Shown: in pieces, positions 6,975 through 9,513 of the stretch
Position numbering within the stretch: position 1 is the first letter of the stretch
Layout of the letters: every line of letters starts with the position of its first letter
From: Burkholderiales bacterium UBA1834
GTDB lineage: Bacteria > Pseudomonadota > Gammaproteobacteria > Burkholderiales > Burkholderiaceae_C
Direction of reading: 5' to 3'
DNA length: 9,513 bases
NCBI GenBank assembly: GCA_002339015.1
Contig: DDJC01000043.1
Span: forward strand, 98,620 to 108,132
The notes under the pieces: generated by a model
The model's database searches: none
What the model saw: the letters and a program-made list of their open reading frames with translations, nothing else
Told to the model about the DNA's origin: nothing
Position numbers and translations under genes: made by a program

Positions 6975-7599
6975 ACCCGGTCAAGACGCCGCCTCGGTCC
7001 AGATCACCGAGGCGGCCCTGCTGCGCCCGGCCTCGAACTGGGCGCTGTTCACCGCCTTCACCTCGCTGGCCATGCAGGGCTTCGGTGGCGTGATCGCCGT
7101 GGCCCAGCACGAGCTGTGCGTGCGCCGACGCTGGCTGACCGCACAGGAGTTCCTGGAACTGCTGGGCAGCGCCCAGGTGCTGCCCGGCCCCAATGTGTGC
7201 AACCTCTCGCTGATGGTGGGTGACCGCTTCTTCGGCTGGCGTGGTGCCTTCTCTGCCTTGGCCGGCATGATGCTGCTGCCCATGGTGGTGATGCTGGCCC
7301 TGGCCTGGCTGGTGGCCCTCACGCCGCCCGCCACCGCGACACACGATGCCGTCAAGGGTGCGCTGTGGGGCATCACCGCCGTGGCCGGTGGCCAGATCAT
7401 CGGCACCGTGCTCAAGCTGTCTGCGCCCTTGCGGCAGCATCCCTTGGGCCTGCCTGCTGCCGGAGCCCTGGCGCTGGGCGCCCTGTTGATGATGACGTGG
7501 CTGCGCTGGCCGCTGATCTGGGTGCTGCTGGGCCTGGGCGTGGCCGCCTGCGTCTGGACTTACCTCGTGCTCCGCAAGAAGGAACGCACCGCCTCATGA
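6967..7599 (+). CDS. Chromate transporter (short-chain CHR family), first of a pair
   Basis: A 210-residue inner-membrane protein matching one half of the chromate ion transporter family. Seen: the N-terminal FTSLAMQGFGGVIAVAQHEL region (31-50, with the conserved FGG), then WLTAQEFLELLGSAQVLPGPN (56-76) with the PGPN signature at 73-76. Hydrophobic spans follow at about 95-118, 133-150, 160-178 and 182-202. The C-terminus is basic (RKKER). Short-chain CHR proteins normally come as two adjacent genes whose products act together, as with ywrA/ywrB-type pairs, and the neighbour fits this. The start is the ATG at 6967, inside the last codons of the thioesterase gene, with AGGTGG (6952-6957) nine bases upstream. 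A longer in-frame reading from 6925 would lie further inside the thioesterase gene and adds a tryptophan-rich stretch unlike the family. Substrate may be chromate or another oxyanion such as sulfate; there is no ChrB-type regulator nearby. Confidence 0.9.
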   Translation: MPEPGQDAASVQITEAALLRPASNWALFTAFTSLAMQGFGGVIAVAQHELCVRRRWLTAQEFLELLGSAQVLPGPNVCNLSLMVGDRFFGWRGAFSALAGMMLLPMVVMLALAWLVALTPPATATHDAVKGALWGITAVAGGQIIGTVLKLSAPLRQHPLGLPAAGALALGALLMMTWLRWPLIWVLLGLGVAACVWTYLVLRKKERTAS

Positions 7600-8141
7600 A
7601 CGCGCCACTGTCGACCTGGGCACCAGACACCTGGTCCACCCTGTTCGTGCACTTCCTGTCGCTGTCGTTGATGGCCATCGGCGGTGCGATCACGCTGGTG
7701 CCTGACATGCACCGCCGCCTGGTCAGCGAACTGGGCCTGCTCAGCGACACCGACTTCACCTCGGCCATCGCCTTGGCCCAGGCCGCACCCGGCCCCAACG
7801 TGCTCTTTGTCGGCCTGATGGGCTGGTACGGCGGCGGTCTGGGGGGCGCACTGGCCAGCCTGCTGGGCATCATGCTGCCCTCCACCGCCGTGGCGCTGGC
7901 ATTCTCCCGCTGGGTGTCCACGCGCCGCGAACGGATCGGCGTGCGTGCCTTCCAGATGGGCATGGCCCCCGTCACCGTCGGCCTGCTGCTGGCCACGGGC
8001 TGGCTGCTGCTGCCCGGCATCGAGCACCCGCGCGCACTGCTGCTCAGCGCCGTGGTGGCCTTGCTGGTGTGGCGCACGCGCGTGCCGCTGATCTGGCTGG
8101 TGGGATCGGGCGCAGTGCTCGGGGCCTTGGGTTGGGTATAG
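7596..8141 (+). CDS. Chromate transporter (short-chain CHR family), second of a pair
   Basis: A 181-residue inner-membrane protein, the second half of a split CHR transporter. Seen: LSLSLMAIGGAITLVPDMHR (21-40, conserved GG), DTDFTSAIALAQAAPGPN (51-68) with PGPN at 65-68, and YGGGLGGALASLLGIMLPS. Hydrophobic spans lie at about 15-35, 70-102, 120-140, 146-159 and 164-181. It is clearly homologous to the preceding protein but diverged, as expected for a heteromeric pair. The ATG overlaps the TGA of the first half-gene as ATGA, so translation is probably coupled; an AAGGA lies about 12 bases upstream. The gene ends 18 bases before the convergent waaA stop codon. Full-length ChrA proteins are about 400 residues and carry both halves in one chain. 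The pair here is the bicistronic form, not a frameshifted single gene, since each half has its own start and intact motifs. Confidence 0.9.
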   Translation: MNAPLSTWAPDTWSTLFVHFLSLSLMAIGGAITLVPDMHRRLVSELGLLSDTDFTSAIALAQAAPGPNVLFVGLMGWYGGGLGGALASLLGIMLPSTAVALAFSRWVSTRRERIGVRAFQMGMAPVTVGLLLATGWLLLPGIEHPRALLLSAVVALLVWRTRVPLIWLVGSGAVLGALGWV

Positions 8142-8159
8142 CCGGGGCGCCGAGCAGGT

Positions 8160-9513
8160 TCACACCCCAGGCTTCGCCTTCGCAGCCCTCAGGATCAAGC
8201 AAGCCATGCGCTCGGCCGCCCCGCGGTGGGCCTGCGCAAACGCCACGCACTGCGCGACACTGTCGGCATGCGCCGGTGACGCTGCCCAGGCCAGGGCCTG
8301 CGCCACGCCCTGCGGCCAGCCCTGTACACGCCGTGCTGCCCCGGCGGCCTCGCTCAACTCAGCGGCTTCCGCGAAGTTGAAGGTCGAAGGCCCCATGACG
8401 ATGGGGCAGCCGCAAGCCGCCGCTTCGATCAGATTCTGCCCACCCAGTGGCGCGAAGCTGCCCCCCAGCAAAGCCACCTGGGCAGCCGCGAAGTAGGCTG
8501 GCATCTCGCCCATCGAATCACCCAGCCACACGTCGGCGCCGAGCGCCTGCGCATCGGGCAGACCGCCGGACCACTGGCTGCGGCGCGACAGACCAAGGCC
8601 TTCCGACTGGACCAGCGCAGCCACCTCGTCAAACCGCTGCGGATGACGCGGCACGATCCACAGGCGCGGCACCAGCATCGGTGAACCCGATGCGGCCCTT
8701 GATTCGGGCCTGAGGACGGCATTCTTCCAGGCCTGGATCAATCCAGCTTCTTCGCCCTCTCGCGTGCTGGCCGCCAGCACGATGGGCCGGGCCCCCTGCC
8801 CTGGCAAGGCGGCGGTGCGCCAGGTTTGCCCCAGAGAGAGCAGCACCGGCGCCGGCGTCATGTCGAACTTGACGTTGCCACAGACCTGCAGCGCCGGCCT
8901 CGCCGCGCCGTCGATCATCACGCGCAAGCGTTGTGCGTCGGATTCGGTCTGTGCCAGCACCGCCTGCAGCGCGCGCACCGCGGGCCCGAGCAAGGCACGC
9001 AGACGCAGCCCCTGCCGCAGACTCTTCTCGCTCAGGCGGGCATTGGCCAGCACCATGGGCAAGCCGAAGCGCGCGGCTTCATGTTGCAGCACGGGCCATA
9101 CTTCGGTTTCCATCAGCACCCCGACGTCGGGCCGGTGCAGGCGCAGGAAGCGCCGCACGGCACCCGGGGTGTCATAGGGCAGCCATGTCTGAACATCGCC
9201 TTGATCCGGGCGCAGCAAGGCCTTGCCCGCATCCAGGCCCGTGGCCGTGCCATGGGTGAGCAGCAGGCGCATGCCAGGGGCCTGGAGACGCAACGCGGCT
9301 ACCAGCGCCGATGCCGCCCGCGCCTCACCGAGCGACACGGCGTGCACCCACACCAGCATCCCCCCGCGCGCCCGGGAGTTGGCCACGCCCCGGCGGTAAG
9401 CCGCGCCATAGAAGCCCAGCCGCTCCCACCAACGCTGGCGGTAATCAGGCTCGACACGGCCGCGCGACCACACCCGCCACAAATAGGCCGGCGTGCCCAG
9501 CCTCAGCATGCCG
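8160..9513 (-). CDS. waaA: 3-deoxy-D-manno-octulosonic acid (Kdo) transferase, probably lacking its first codons
   Basis: Transfers Kdo from CMP-Kdo to the lipid A precursor at the cytoplasmic face of the inner membrane, the first step of LPS core assembly (GT30). In order (numbered from the ATG at 9509): RGRVEPDYRQRWWERLGF (16-33), typical of the N-terminus; WVHAVSLGE (54-62), whose Glu62 matches the proposed catalytic base; THGTATG (85-91); YDTPGAVRRFLRLHRPDVG (112-130) and METEVWP (133-139); GNVKFD (211-216); STREGEE (248-254); VPRHPQRF (286-293); and GGQNLIEAAACGCPIVMGPS (356-375), the nucleotide-sugar region. The family usually has an extra membrane-anchoring segment before this point (LYSLLL-like), and the codon before the ATG is open. 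I therefore think the true start is a few residues beyond position 9513, though 9509 cannot be excluded. Beta- and gammaproteobacterial enzymes are usually bifunctional. MGPSTFNF here is more often MGPHTFNF. Confidence 0.95.
   Translation of the reverse strand, partial: GMLRLGTPAYLWRVWSRGRVEPDYRQRWWERLGFYGAAYRRGVANSRARGGMLVWVHAVSLGEARAASALVAALRLQAPGMRLLLTHGTATGLDAGKALLRPDQGDVQTWLPYDTPGAVRRFLRLHRPDVGVLMETEVWPVLQHEAARFGLPMVLANARLSEKSLRQGLRLRALLGPAVRALQAVLAQTESDAQRLRVMIDGAARPALQVCGNVKFDMTPAPVLLSLGQTWRTAALPGQGARPIVLAASTREGEEAGLIQAWKNAVLRPESRAASGSPMLVPRLWIVPRHPQRFDEVAALVQSEGLGLSRRSQWSGGLPDAQALGADVWLGDSMGEMPAYFAAAQVALLGGSFAPLGGQNLIEAAACGCPIVMGPSTFNFAEAAELSEAAGAARRVQGWPQGVAQALAWAASPAHADSVAQCVAFAQAHRGAAERMACLILRAAKAKPGV

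Noticed and set aside
6772..7440. 222-codon minus-strand frame opposite the first CHR gene
   Set aside because: It is a shadow frame rich in Gly, His and Gln. The plus strand has the CHR signatures and overlapping start/stop codons.
6967..8141. A single ChrA gene broken by a frameshift
   Set aside because: Each half has its own start, a complete set of half-family motifs and a clean ATGA junction, which fits the known bicistronic short-chain type.

Overview
The window is dense, GC-rich bacterial chromosome with no stretch longer than about 150 bases without a gene. Strong G/C preference at codon third positions, a Kdo transferase (so a Gram-negative outer membrane with LPS), and a GC-rich palindromic spacer of a style I associate with Comamonadaceae and relatives all suggest a betaproteobacterium of the order Burkholderiales. 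The order is an inference from sequence style and protein resemblance, not from a search.

Left block (minus strand, 1-2695). Reading in the direction of transcription, an alpha/beta hydrolase (2695-1763) is followed by prfB, encoding peptide chain release factor 2 (1640-536), and then by the 5' part of pepN, encoding aminopeptidase N (490 to the window edge). prfB is read through a classical programmed +1 frameshift at its 28th codon, an in-frame UGA. A Shine-Dalgarno-like GGAGG sits three bases before the CTT-TGA-C slip site. The 122-base spacer between the hydrolase and prfB holds a GC-rich palindromic element.

Right block (plus strand, 2839-8141). Divergent from the hydrolase is a 1093-residue membrane-anchored c-di-GMP protein: a periplasmic sensor region, then PAS, GAF, PAS, GGDEF and EAL domains, with both enzyme active sites and the inhibitory RxxD site intact. 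It is followed after 23 bases by a double-hotdog thioesterase-like protein. Two short chromate (CHR-family) transporter half-genes come next; they overlap each other and the thioesterase gene by a few bases. The four genes look like one transcription unit, and the last three are probably translationally coupled.

Right edge (minus strand, 9513-8160). waaA (kdtA), the Kdo transferase of lipid A/LPS core assembly, converges on the second transporter gene with an 18-base gap. Its first few codons probably lie beyond the window.

Most of this is ordinary chromosomal content. I see no phage, insertion sequence, CRISPR, tRNA, rRNA or defence system, and I do not claim a new system. The points most worth a second look are the prfB recoding site, the unassigned sensor region of the c-di-GMP protein with its different codon use, the four-gene cluster linking c-di-GMP, a thioesterase and a split CHR transporter, and the palindromic spacer.
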